Of a stretch of DNA of 64,000 nucleotides, positions 53,687-62,185 are shown piece by piece (within the stretch, counting starts at the first letter, position 1; the number at the start of each line of letters is the position of its first letter). The stretch comes from Chitinophagaceae bacterium (GTDB lineage: Bacteria > Bacteroidota > Bacteroidia > Chitinophagales > Chitinophagaceae), in NCBI GenBank assembly GCA_947455605.1, contig CANGOX010000006.1:1-64000 (forward strand). Reading direction: 5' to 3'. The notes beneath the pieces were generated by a model. The model was not told where the DNA came from. It made no database searches and saw nothing but the letters and a program-made list of their open reading frames with translations. Both the position numbers and the translations under genes were made by a program.

Positions 53687-54331
53687 CTACGCCTGAAGAT
53701 TTGCCTTCATCTCAAGCAAAAACGATTTAAACCTGGTAAGCGATTCAGAGATCCTTACCTGTTTATCTGCTTCCTGTTTGTTATTCTTGAGATAGTTCTT
53801 AGCGCCATCGATGGAGAATTTTCTCTGGCGTAGCAGAAAATAAATCAGTTGAAGATTCTTGATATCTTCTACCCTGAACAGCCTATCGCCTTTACGGGTC
53901 TTGCGTGGCTGTAAAATATCGAATTCATTTTCCCAGTAACGGAGTAAAGAAGTGTTTACCTTAAACCAACACGCTACTTCGCTGATAGAATAATATAATT
54001 TTTGTTGCAGGATCTCGTCTTCAGGGATCTCGATCAGGTCCGCTTCAGAGTCCATGTCTTTGAATGATTTCCGCCCACGTTTACCAACGGTTTTCTGAAT
54101 AGTGGTAGGTGCAGCCTTGATCTTTTTTTCTGCCTGAATAGCTGAAGTAACTGTATGAATAACCGGTACAGGCTCTTCTGCAACAGTGATAGGCTCCTCT
54201 ATGGTTACCACTTCCATTACCGGTTCAATAACCGGTTTAGGCACAGCAACCACCCTTTCTTTTTTCTTAGGCTGGGGGGCTGTTTCAATGGGCATACCAA
54301 ACAGATCCAGCTGCTGCAGTGTTTTTTGCAT
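53687..54331 (-). CDS. MerR family transcriptional regulator
   Basis: This 214-residue protein carries a MerR-type DNA-binding domain in its C-terminal half (about 115-185): YYSISEVACWFKVNTSLLRYWENEFDILQPRKTRKGDRLFRVEDIKNLQ. The N-terminal 90 residues are a proline- and valine-rich, poorly ordered stretch with repeated EEP phrases. There is no visible metal- or ligand-binding C-terminal part, so the signal sensed is unclear. The start at 54331 (MQKTLQQLDLFGMP) is preferred over one six residues upstream. Convergent with the MscS gene. Confidence 0.9.
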   Translation of the reverse strand: MQKTLQQLDLFGMPIETAPQPKKKERVVAVPKPVIEPVMEVVTIEEPITVAEEPVPVIHTVTSAIQAEKKIKAAPTTIQKTVGKRGRKSFKDMDSEADLIEIPEDEILQQKLYYSISEVACWFKVNTSLLRYWENEFDILQPRKTRKGDRLFRVEDIKNLQLIYFLLRQRKFSIDGAKNYLKNNKQEADKQVRISESLTRFKSFLLEMKANLQA

Positions 54332-54476
54332 GCAATAAAAGTACAACAAGTCTATCGCAGCTTATAACCCGATAGCAGAGAAGTGGAAAAGATGTAAGTA
54401 TCTTAGTGAAGTCTGAAGTTTGGAGTCAAAAGTCGGGAGTGTTTAATTCGGTTTCTGATGCTGTCTATAGCGTTCT

Positions 54477-54499
54477 AACTACACAAAACGTAGTTTTGT
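54477..54499 (+). promoter_or_regulatory. Inverted repeat overlapping promoter of hbd gene
   Basis: AACTAC-N7-GTAGTT (54477-54495) overlaps ACAAAAC-GTA-GTTTTGT (54483-54499), and a perfect TAnnTTTG element, TAGTTTTG, sits at 54491-54498, 15 bases before the hbd ATG. The palindrome covers the promoter, as expected of a repressor site. Confidence 0.5.
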
Positions 54500-54513
54500 T
54501 AAAAGCTTGTCAA

Positions 54514-55365
54514 ATGAATGAGATCAAAACCATATGTGTTTGCGGGGCGGGAACCATGGGAAGGGGTATTGCGCAGGTGGCTGCTATGGCCGGGTTTGCT
54601 ACCATTCAGTTTGATGTGAAGGCAGATATGCTGGATAAAAGCCTTACACTCATTACCAAAAACCTTGATTGGCTGGTGGGAAAGGAAAAGATATCAGCAT
54701 CACAACACAAAGCGGCTTTGGAAGGGATTCGCTTTACTTCAAATGTGAATGATTGTATAGCCGATCTGTTTATTGAAGCGATCATTGAAAAAAAAGAAGC
54801 CAAAACCGGCCTGTTCAATCAACTGGCATCCATCAACGCAGCAAATTCCATTTTTGCAACCAATACTTCTTCAATATCTATTACTGAGATCGCCACGGGT
54901 ATTCAAAATCCTTCAAGGGTTGTAGGAATGCATTTCTTCAATCCCGCTCCGGTTATGAAACTGGTAGAAGTGGTGAAAGCAGATCAAACCGATGAGAGCA
55001 TTGTTCAAAGCATTGTTCAGGTAGCAAAAACCATGGGTAAGGTTCCGGTAGTTTGTAAAGATGCTCCGGGCTTTATTGTGAATCGCGTAGCCCGCCACTA
55101 TTACCTCGAAGCGATGAAATTGCTCGAAGCCGGCCTTGCTACTGTAGAAACCATTGATACTGTAATGGAATCCTCGGGTTTTAAAATGGGTCCTTTCAAA
55201 CTGATGGACCTGATTGGCATGGATATCAACTATGGCGTAAGTAATATCGTTTGGGAAGCTCTTGGTAAACCCGAAAGACTGAAACCCTCCTCCATACAAA
55301 AGCAGAAAGTGGAATCAGGAGAGTTGGGAAGAAAAACAGGCAAGGGGTTTTATAGTTACCAGTAG
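54514..55365 (+). CDS. hbd: 3-hydroxybutyryl-CoA dehydrogenase
   Basis: This 283-residue NAD(P)-dependent dehydrogenase interconverts 3-hydroxyacyl-CoA and acetoacyl-CoA in fatty-acid or butyrate-type metabolism. It shows the Rossmann loop GAGTMGRGIAQVAA, the substrate-side NTSSISITEIA and HFFNPAPVMKLVEVV blocks, and KDAPGFIVNRVARHYYLEAMKLL with the DLIGMDINYGV region. The ATG at 54514 is used; an open frame from 54406 begins inside repeated words and is not part of the enzyme. It has its own promoter-like element. Neighbouring genes are not from the same pathway. Confidence 0.95.
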   Translation: MNEIKTICVCGAGTMGRGIAQVAAMAGFATIQFDVKADMLDKSLTLITKNLDWLVGKEKISASQHKAALEGIRFTSNVNDCIADLFIEAIIEKKEAKTGLFNQLASINAANSIFATNTSSISITEIATGIQNPSRVVGMHFFNPAPVMKLVEVVKADQTDESIVQSIVQVAKTMGKVPVVCKDAPGFIVNRVARHYYLEAMKLLEAGLATVETIDTVMESSGFKMGPFKLMDLIGMDINYGVSNIVWEALGKPERLKPSSIQKQKVESGELGRKTGKGFYSYQ

Positions 55366-55493
55366 CTAATTGTCAACTGTCAGAAAACATTCGCCTGCAA
55401 AGATAAAGACCACCCATTGAGCAATTATATTCACCATTCATCATTGCCCATTCACACCCCGATTCCCTAACTTTAGTTACTTAACCCCGCCTG

Positions 55494-57275
55494 ATGAAAA
55501 AAATTATCTTTCTTCTGTCCATGATTACCCTGCTTGCTTCCTGTAAACTAAGCAACAGCAACCAGAATTTCCAGGATAATACAGAACTATCAGCCTTACT
55601 GGATAAATATTATGAAGAACGCCTGCAGCTGTTTCCTCTGGAAGCCACACAGATTGGCGATAACCGGTATAATGACCAACTGTATATAGACTTTACAGAG
55701 AGTTTCCGGAAAAAGGAAAAAGAATTCTTTAACCGTTACCTGGTGTATATCTCAAAGTTTGAGCGGGAGGCATTGAATGATAACGATAAACTGAGCTACG
55801 ACGATTTCAAACGCGAAATGCAGATAAACATAGAAGGGCTAAGCTTTCATGATAATGAATTTCCGCTTAACCAGTTTGCCAGTGCTCATCTTTTATTTGG
55901 ACAGTTAGGCAGTGGCAGTGTGGTACAGCCTTTTAAAACTGTTGCCGATTATGATAACTGGCTCAAGCGGGTAGCGGTATTTCCTGCTTATTTCGACAGT
56001 GCGATCGTTTACTTCAAAAAAGGAATGGCCGATAGTAATGTGTTACCGCGGGCTGCAGTAGTAAAAATGATTCCGCAAATGCAATCCATGGCAACCGCAG
56101 ATGCCAAACAAAATCTGTTTTATGGTCCGATCAGTCTCATGCCTTCCACTTTCTCTGAAGCAGATAAAAAAAGGTTAACGGATGCGTACACCAAAGCCAT
56201 CAATGAACTGATAACACCTTCATTTAAAAAAGTGGGTGATTTTCTACAGAATGAATACCTGCCAAAATCCAGAACCACAACCGGTATCAGCGGGATCCCC
56301 GGTGGCGATAAATATTACAGCTATCTCATCCGCCAGCAAACCACCACTAATAAAACGCCGGATGAAATTTATAATACCGGTTTATCTGAAGTAAAAAGGA
56401 TCCGTTCAGAAATGGAACGGATCAAAACAGAGACCGGCTTTACCGGCGATCTGAAAGCCTTTTTTACCTATCTCAAAACCGACAAAAAATTTACGCCTTA
56501 CAAAACGCCGAAGCAAGTACTGGATGCCTTTGAGAATATCCACAAAACAATGGAACCGAATCTGCAGAAGCTTTTTGGCCATACACCCAAAACACCCTTC
56601 GAGATCCGGCAAACGGAAGCTTTCCGGGCAGCCAGCGCCAGTGCTGAATACAATGGGGGAAGTGCAGATGGTACCAGACCCGGTATTTTTTATATTCCGA
56701 TCGTAGATGCAACAACTTTTAATATTACCAGCGGCATGGAAAGCCTCTTCCTGCACGAAGCCATCCCTGGACACCATTACCAGATTAGCCTGCAACAGGA
56801 GAATGAGAAACTTCCGCGGTTCCGCCGTTATGGTGGCAACAATGCCTATGTGGAAGGATGGGCATTGTATTGTGAAAGTTTAGGAAAAGAACTGGGATTG
56901 TTTACCGACCCTTATCAATATATGGGTGCCCTTGGTGATGAGATACACCGTGCTATCCGTTTGGTAGTTGATGTTGGCATGCATGCAAAAGGGATGACCC
57001 GCGAAGAAGCCATTCAATACATGACAGATAACGAACAGCTCAGCGAAGAAGGCGCCATTGCAGAAATAGAAAGATACATGGTCATACCCGCACAGGCTCT
57101 GGGTTACAAAATGGGTGCACTAAAGATCCGCGAACTGAGAACCAAATATGAACAACAACTGGGCAAAGATTTCTCTATCTCTGCTTTTCACGATGCAGTT
57201 TTAAAAGACGGTGCATTACCACTCGATGTACTCGAAAAGAAAATGGATACCTGGGCAGAGAAACAGAAGAAATAA
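55494..57275 (+). CDS. DUF885 family lipoprotein, predicted zinc peptidase-like
   Basis: This 593-residue protein has a lipobox signal (LLASC) and belongs to the DUF885 family. The zinc-binding-like motif FLHEAIPGHHYQ (about 420) with a later EGWALYCESLGKELG and EIHRAIRLVVDVGMHAKG give a metallopeptidase-like site. Related proteins act on dipeptides or similar. The N-terminal half is helical with EATQIGDNRYNDQLY. TAACTTTAG about 20 bases before the ATG is a possible promoter element. The substrate is unknown. Confidence 0.88.
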   Translation: MKKIIFLLSMITLLASCKLSNSNQNFQDNTELSALLDKYYEERLQLFPLEATQIGDNRYNDQLYIDFTESFRKKEKEFFNRYLVYISKFEREALNDNDKLSYDDFKREMQINIEGLSFHDNEFPLNQFASAHLLFGQLGSGSVVQPFKTVADYDNWLKRVAVFPAYFDSAIVYFKKGMADSNVLPRAAVVKMIPQMQSMATADAKQNLFYGPISLMPSTFSEADKKRLTDAYTKAINELITPSFKKVGDFLQNEYLPKSRTTTGISGIPGGDKYYSYLIRQQTTTNKTPDEIYNTGLSEVKRIRSEMERIKTETGFTGDLKAFFTYLKTDKKFTPYKTPKQVLDAFENIHKTMEPNLQKLFGHTPKTPFEIRQTEAFRAASASAEYNGGSADGTRPGIFYIPIVDATTFNITSGMESLFLHEAIPGHHYQISLQQENEKLPRFRRYGGNNAYVEGWALYCESLGKELGLFTDPYQYMGALGDEIHRAIRLVVDVGMHAKGMTREEAIQYMTDNEQLSEEGAIAEIERYMVIPAQALGYKMGALKIRELRTKYEQQLGKDFSISAFHDAVLKDGALPLDVLEKKMDTWAEKQKK

Positions 57276-57280
57276 TTTAG

Positions 57281-57327
57281 CCGCAGCTTCGCAGATTAAT
57301 ATTAAAATTCAATCTGCGAATCTGCGG
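57281..57327. repeat. CCGCAG word hairpin
   Basis: CCGCAGCTTCGCAGATT (57281-57297) pairs with AATCTGCGAATCTGCGG (57311-57327) with one mismatch in 17, around 13 bases. It starts five bases after the DUF885 stop, in a gap of 102 bases before the convergent gene, so it may end both transcripts. More words (AATTTCAAAATT) follow to the right. Confidence 0.75.
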
Positions 57328-57377
57328 CCACGTTTTTCAATTTCAAAATTTCCCAATTTCAAAATTCCAAAATTGCC

Positions 57378-58520
57378 TCACTCCCAACTGCTGTCAACAT
57401 TCGTATACCCCTTCACAATAAAATTGTGTCTTGTTCTGCTGTTGGCAGCATACACACCTCTCTTGGTATAAATTGCAATGGCACCGGCCCCGCTGTTGAA
57501 ATTCGATAAATAAGATGGTGGCCGGTACACTTTGATCATAGCTACTTCAGTGGGAGAGATAAAAGTATGGTCATTGTTTTCCAACCGGAACTCATCTAGA
57601 TACAGTTCCACCAGCTCGTTTCGCCATTTGGGTACTTCCATGCCTTCTGCATTTCTTTCAATGGTTAACCCCGCAACCCTGCCTTGTAAAAAAGCCATGA
57701 TGGTTGACGAGCGGCCTATTTCCGTGTTGCTTATCCCGTCAAAAATGATCGCATCATTGTTTTGAAACAATCCCATTGAATATTCTTCATCAAACTGCTG
57801 GATCTTTGATTTGAATTTGGAAGTAACGGTAACATTGGGCAGATCTGGATTCAACACATCATCCGAACTGAAAACATAACTGCTTGTATCTGTTTTTTTC
57901 TGTGTAAGCATTTTGGGGTTGCCTACAGTAATAAAATGGGTCTTCGATAAAACAGGAATGAATGCTGAATCAAGCGGTGTCTCAATATTGATCAGCAGAT
58001 AATTGTTCTTTGTTTTTTTTGCCGGAGAAAAAATAAAAAAAGCAGAATCAGCAAACAAAGTGCTCTTCAAACGGAAGTTTCCGTTGGGTGCCACATGTGT
58101 ATTGTCGAGGAATGTGCCCTTTTTGTTTTTGGTGATCATCATGTAAGTAAGGGTGGAATCATCTTTTTTGCCATGATCCAATACCTGCCCATAAATCTTA
58201 AACAAGCCCCTTTGAACCAGAAAATTTACTGCATAACGGCCGTCTGTTATTTTTCGACTCACAGCCAGTGAAGCAGATACTTCACCATTGATCAGGGGAT
58301 AACGGTATTTCCATCGGTTATGTTTTTCAACATCTTCAATCCATACATTGAGTGTGGCCGACTGCAGTTTCAGTTTTTCAAAATCAGGAACCTTACAGAT
58401 AAATTCGATTGTGTCGCCTTTTACAAAACGTCTGCTATTGAGTTCGATCCTGAGTGAATCGGAAGCCGTTACCGTGGCTACAGTTCCGAATACACTAACC
58501 AAAAAAGCAAGTAGTTTCAT
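57378..58520 (-). CDS. Secreted protein with TonB-plug-like C-terminal region
   Basis: This 380-residue protein has a signal peptide (to TASDS region), a beta-sandwich-like N-terminal part (about 25-120, MG2-like), a middle portion with YLLINIETPLDSAFIPVLS and a C-terminal plug-like region: FQNNDAIIFDGI, IMAFLQGRVAGLTIERN, VELYLDEFRLENND, and PTEVAMIKVYRPPSYLSNFNSGAGAIAIYTKRG. Plug-only proteins without the barrel are found in Bacteroidota and may be surface lipoprotein-like partners or degenerate receptors. The family is not clear to me. The ATG at 58520 is preferred over an upstream extension. Confidence 0.75.
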   Translation of the reverse strand: MKLLAFLVSVFGTVATVTASDSLRIELNSRRFVKGDTIEFICKVPDFEKLKLQSATLNVWIEDVEKHNRWKYRYPLINGEVSASLAVSRKITDGRYAVNFLVQRGLFKIYGQVLDHGKKDDSTLTYMMITKNKKGTFLDNTHVAPNGNFRLKSTLFADSAFFIFSPAKKTKNNYLLINIETPLDSAFIPVLSKTHFITVGNPKMLTQKKTDTSSYVFSSDDVLNPDLPNVTVTSKFKSKIQQFDEEYSMGLFQNNDAIIFDGISNTEIGRSSTIMAFLQGRVAGLTIERNAEGMEVPKWRNELVELYLDEFRLENNDHTFISPTEVAMIKVYRPPSYLSNFNSGAGAIAIYTKRGVYAANSRTRHNFIVKGYTNVDSSWE

Positions 58521-58608
58521 AGTGTTACAATGATAGCTAAAATCAAGAGTGTTTCGGATTTCGCAACCGATTTTAACAATATTGGAAAAATGGCTGCACT
58601 TTTGTCTT

Positions 58609-59739
58609 ATGCGAATTGCAGTAAATACCATCTTTCTCCAAAAAGACCATCTCGAAGGGTACGGCCATTATGCAAATGAAATACTCAACCGCATAGTACA
58701 GCAACACCCGGAACATGAATTCATTTTCGTTTTTGACAGGCCTTACAGCGAATCGTTTATTACTGCAACAAATATTATACCCATTATCGTGTCTCCTCCG
58801 GCAAGACATGCTTTATCTTTTTACTATTGGTATAACCTAAAAGCACCACTGGCTCTCCGTAAATACAAACCCGATATATGGCTGCAACCCTTTGGTTTTT
58901 GCAGCCTTCGTACTAAAATACCGCAGGTCCTGATCGTGCACGATCTGGCTTTTAAACATTATCCTCAATTTGTTGCCTGGCACCATCGTTGGTTTTATCG
59001 GCTGTTTACCAAACGTTTTTTGAATAAAGCAAAAGAAGTGGTTACGGTTTCCGAATTTTCGAAAGCGGATATCATTCAGCAATACCCGTTACCGGCAGAA
59101 AAAATATCGGTCGTGCCCGGAGCAGCCAGAAAAGGTTTTCAGCCCATCGACTGGCAGGAGAAAGAACAGGTAAAAGCCGGCTATGCAGATGGCAGGGAAT
59201 ATTTTCTGTTTACCGGCGGCATCCACCCCCGGAAAAACCTCATGAACCTGCTCAAAGCTTTTTCTTTATTTAAAAAATGGCAGCACAGTAATATGAAACT
59301 GCTTATCGCCGGCAGGTTGGCCTGGCAGTATGATGATGTATTGACCAAACTAAAATCCTATAAATACCGCGATGATGTGGTATTGCTCGATTATTTACCG
59401 GATGATCAACTGATGAAGATAACTGCAGCAGCCTATGCTGTGGTATACCCCTCTTTTTTTGAGGGTTTTGGCCTGCCCATAATTGAAGCCATGCAATCCG
59501 GGGTGCCCGTGATCAGTTCTAATAACAGCAGTATGCCCGAAGTAGGCGCTGATGCCGCATTGTATGCCGATCCCAATAGTCCTGATGATCTTGCCAAACA
59601 CATGCTTAACCTCTACCGAGATGAAACAGTTAGGTCAGAAATGGCAAGAAAAGGAGAAGAAAGGGCTGCTTCATTCAATTGGGACAGATCTGCTGATCAA
59701 TTATGGCAGATCATTGCCCGTGCGGCCGAAAATGGATGA
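58609..59739 (+). CDS. GT4 family glycosyltransferase
   Basis: This 376-residue enzyme has the two-domain fold of GT4 glycosyltransferases (GT-B). The first domain has RIAVNTIFLQKDHLEGYGHYANEIL and a DLAFKHYP region; the C-terminal domain has FTGGIHPRKNLMNLLKAFSLFKK, VVYPSFFEGFGLPIIEAMQSGVPVISSNNSSMPEV and the final ASFNWDRSADQLWQI. It transfers a sugar to a lipid or polysaccharide acceptor. The ATG at 58609 is chosen over one 20 residues upstream; CTTTTGTCTT directly before suggests an extremely short leader. Confidence 0.9.
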   Translation: MRIAVNTIFLQKDHLEGYGHYANEILNRIVQQHPEHEFIFVFDRPYSESFITATNIIPIIVSPPARHALSFYYWYNLKAPLALRKYKPDIWLQPFGFCSLRTKIPQVLIVHDLAFKHYPQFVAWHHRWFYRLFTKRFLNKAKEVVTVSEFSKADIIQQYPLPAEKISVVPGAARKGFQPIDWQEKEQVKAGYADGREYFLFTGGIHPRKNLMNLLKAFSLFKKWQHSNMKLLIAGRLAWQYDDVLTKLKSYKYRDDVVLLDYLPDDQLMKITAAAYAVVYPSFFEGFGLPIIEAMQSGVPVISSNNSSMPEVGADAALYADPNSPDDLAKHMLNLYRDETVRSEMARKGEERAASFNWDRSADQLWQIIARAAENG

Positions 59740-59765
59740 TTGTTTTATCATCTCACGTTTCGTCT

Positions 59766-59773
59766 TACTTTTG
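59766..59773 (+). promoter_or_regulatory. -7 element for gldC
   Basis: TACTTTTG is a perfect TAnnTTTG match, 24 bases before the ATG of gldC; a TTG triplet lies 23 bases further upstream at 59740-59742. Confidence 0.65.
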
Positions 59774-59797
59774 CGCTTCTTATCAATCAAATCAAAC

Positions 59798-60142
59798 ATG
59801 CATACATCAACTATTACCATAGACATCGAATTAGATGAAAACAAAGTACCCCAACAGATCAACTGGCTGGCCAGCGATAGCTCGGCAGATATGAAACAGG
59901 CTGCCAAATCTATGATGGTAGCTTTCTGGGACGGGGCCGATAAAGCCGCTTTACGCATTGACCTCTGGACAAAAGACATGATGGTAGACGAGATGGCCGA
60001 TTTTTATTACCAGACCATGATGGGTATGGCCGATACCTACCTGAGGGCCACACAGCAAAAAGAATTGGTAGACGATATGAAAACATTCGCCAAAGATTTT
60101 TATAAGAAATTCAGGGAAACCCAATTAAAAGAAAACAAATAA
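59798..60142 (+). CDS. gldC: Gliding motility protein GldC
   Basis: This 114-residue soluble protein matches GldC: TITIDIELDENKVPQQINWLASDSS, AFWDGADKAALRIDLWTKDMMVDEMADFYYQTMMGMADTYLRAT. GldC supports, but is not always essential for, gliding motility in Bacteroidota through the type IX secretion-linked motor; its biochemical role is unknown. GldB is not next to it. The start at 59798 is preferred over the open frame that begins within the previous gene, because a promoter element lies just upstream. Confidence 0.9.
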   Translation: MHTSTITIDIELDENKVPQQINWLASDSSADMKQAAKSMMVAFWDGADKAALRIDLWTKDMMVDEMADFYYQTMMGMADTYLRATQQKELVDDMKTFAKDFYKKFRETQLKENK

Positions 60143-60152
60143 AAACATTGAT

Positions 60153-60605
60153 ATGAGTCTCGAAACAGAAGTGATGGCACAAATGAAGGATGCCATGAAA
60201 GCAAAAGACGAAGCTTTATTGCGTGGATTAAGAGCCATAAAAGCAGAGATCATCAAAGCCAAAACAGAACCCGGTGCCAATGGCGAAGTTACTGCCGACG
60301 GTGAGATGAAGATCTTACAGAAACTGGTCAAATCACGGAAAGATTCGCTGGAGATCTACCAAACGCAAAACCGTCCGGACCTTGCTACCAAAGAGTCTGA
60401 AGAGATCGCCGTGATCGAAAAATTTCTTCCCCAACAAATGAGTGAAGAAGAATTAAAAGCCGCCATCGCTGCCATTATATCCGAAACGGGAGCCACAGGT
60501 CCGCAGGATATGGGCAAAGTAATGGGCATGGCATCCAAACAATTAGCCGGCAAGGCAGATGGGAAAACAATAGCGGCTACGGTAAAGGAATTATTGAGTA
60601 AATAA
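60153..60605 (+). CDS. GatB/YqeY domain protein
   Basis: This 150-residue protein has the YqeY fold, related to the tail domain of GatB amidotransferase. It shows LETEVMAQMKDAMKAKDEALLRGLRAIKAEIIKA, RKDSLEIYQTQNRPDLATKESEEIAVIEKFLPQQMSEEE and the C-terminal GKVMGMASKQLAGKADGKTIAATVKELL. The tRNA-dependent role is likely accessory. It begins 10 bases after gldC, so the two are probably co-transcribed. Its stop overlaps the repeat at 60602-60655. Confidence 0.93.
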   Translation: MSLETEVMAQMKDAMKAKDEALLRGLRAIKAEIIKAKTEPGANGEVTADGEMKILQKLVKSRKDSLEIYQTQNRPDLATKESEEIAVIEKFLPQQMSEEELKAAIAAIISETGATGPQDMGKVMGMASKQLAGKADGKTIAATVKELLSK

Positions 60606-60655
60606 ATATTGAATATTGAATCCCGCAATGGTGGGATTCAATATCCAATATTCAA
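60602..60655. repeat. AATATTGA word hairpin overlapping yqeY stop
   Basis: Arms at 60602-60624 and 60633-60655 pair in 20 of 23 positions around GCAATGGT. The left arm covers the yqeY stop codon and the right arm ends 13 bases before the cvpA start, so it lies within the possible gldC-yqeY-cvpA operon. Confidence 0.75.
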
Positions 60656-60668
60656 ACCCCGGGGTTTC

Positions 60669-61205
60669 ATGATCATCGATGTCATTTTCATTTTTCTGAT
60701 GATTCTCTCAGCTATCAAAGGCTTCCGTAACGGATTCATCGTTGCGGTATTCTCTTTTGTGGGAATTTTTATCGGATTGGCGGCTGCACTCAAACTGTCA
60801 ACCCTTGTTGCCGGTTGGTTGCAGGATAGCACCCATATTGCCGCTGCCTGGCTGCCCTTTCTTTCTTTTCTATTGATCATGATCGGGGTGATATTATTGG
60901 TTCGTTTAGGAGCGCTTTTTATCCAAACGGCGATGGAAGCGGTATTAATGGGCTGGATCAATAAAATAAGCGGGGTTATTTTATATGCCGCACTTTATAC
61001 CACCCTTTTCAGTGTGGTCCTTTTTTATGCAGAAAAGATCCAATGGATAAAACCCAACACATTTATTGCCTCACATACCTATACTTTTATTAAACCCTGG
61101 GGTCCCAAAGCCATTGAATGGTTTGGAGCGGTTGTACCCTGGTTCAAAGGCATGTTTGAGGAGCTTTCTCATTTTTTTGAAAAACTGCCGGCTCAGGTTA
61201 AATAA
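60669..61205 (+). CDS. cvpA: CvpA family membrane protein
   Basis: This 178-residue protein has four hydrophobic segments and the CvpA pattern: VIFIFLMILSAIKGFRNGFIVAVFSFVGIFIGLAAALKLS and later VRLGALFIQTAMEAVLMGWINKISGVILYAALYTTLFSVVLFYAE. It supports envelope processes; the family is linked to colicin V production and stress survival, with no defined activity. I use the ATG at 60669 since the upstream TTG frame starts in the repeat at 60602-60655. Confidence 0.9.
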   Translation: MIIDVIFIFLMILSAIKGFRNGFIVAVFSFVGIFIGLAAALKLSTLVAGWLQDSTHIAAAWLPFLSFLLIMIGVILLVRLGALFIQTAMEAVLMGWINKISGVILYAALYTTLFSVVLFYAEKIQWIKPNTFIASHTYTFIKPWGPKAIEWFGAVVPWFKGMFEELSHFFEKLPAQVK

Positions 61206-61372
61206 TAGTTAAGCAATACAAGCCCTGCAATCACCTGTTTTTGCCGTAAAATCAGTATTTTAGCACGAAGCATATTGATCTGTGGACCAATATGGTTTTC
61301 AGTAAATTGTTTTTGATTGATTTTCCTTTTATTTGTACCGAGCCCAATATTGCTTGCATAAGAAATTGACTA

Positions 61373-62140
61373 ATGAATTACGAGATCAGACAACTGGATA
61401 AATTCAGGTTTATAGAAGAAGGAGAAGGTGAAACTCTGCTGTTATTACATGGACTGTTTGGAGCACTTAGCAACTTTAAAGACCTGGTAGAACATTTCAG
61501 AACACAATACAAAGTGGTGGTGCCGATACTGCCCTTATTTGACCTCGATATTTTTCATACATCGGTTGGCGGACTTGAAAAATATGTACACAAATTTGTA
61601 GAGGCAAAAGGGTATGATCATATTCATCTTTTAGGCAATTCTCTTGGAGGCCATGTGGCGCTGGTTCATATTTTAAAACACCCCGAAAGGATCAAATCAC
61701 TCACCTTAACCGGAAGCAGTGGCTTGTTTGAAAACGGAATGGGAGACAGTTATCCGAAACGTGGTGATTATGAATACATCAAAAAGAAAACACAGTTAAC
61801 TTTTTTCGATCCGGAAACTGCTACCAAAGAACTGGTAGATGAAGTATTTGAGATCACCAATAATCGCATCAAAGTGATCAAGATCATTGCACTGGCCAAA
61901 AGTGCGATTCGCAATAATCTTGGGGAAGAACTGAACCAGATCAAACAACCTACCTGCCTGATATGGGGCAATAATGATACCATTACACCACCTTTTGTAG
62001 GCAAGGAATTCAACCGCCTCATCCCAAATAGTGAATTACATTTTGTAGATAAATGCGGACACGCACCCATGATGGAAGTGCCCGAAGAGTTTAACAAAAT
62101 ATTGGACACTTTTTTACATAAGCTGAAACAACCCGCCTGA
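61373..62140 (+). CDS. Alpha/beta-fold hydrolase
   Basis: This 255-residue protein has the alpha/beta hydrolase fold with LLLHGLFGALSNF (oxyanion hole), the nucleophile elbow GNSLGG at about 90-95, a late aspartate in WGNNDTITPP and the histidine in KCGHAPMMEVPEEF. The catalytic triad Ser-Asp-His is therefore complete. The substrate is unknown; relatives include esterases and haloalkane-dehalogenase-like enzymes. It lies in a run of plus-strand genes with a 167-base gap upstream. Confidence 0.9.
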   Translation: MNYEIRQLDKFRFIEEGEGETLLLLHGLFGALSNFKDLVEHFRTQYKVVVPILPLFDLDIFHTSVGGLEKYVHKFVEAKGYDHIHLLGNSLGGHVALVHILKHPERIKSLTLTGSSGLFENGMGDSYPKRGDYEYIKKKTQLTFFDPETATKELVDEVFEITNNRIKVIKIIALAKSAIRNNLGEELNQIKQPTCLIWGNNDTITPPFVGKEFNRLIPNSELHFVDKCGHAPMMEVPEEFNKILDTFLHKLKQPA

Positions 62141-62185
62141 ACCGGGCCCGGTTTTTGAACGTATTCATAGAGGAGATTAAGAGAT

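Noticed and set aside
53650-53690. Terminator between MscS and MerR genes
   Set aside because: Only a four-base stem (GGCG/CGCC) can be drawn around AATTTCC words; too weak to call.
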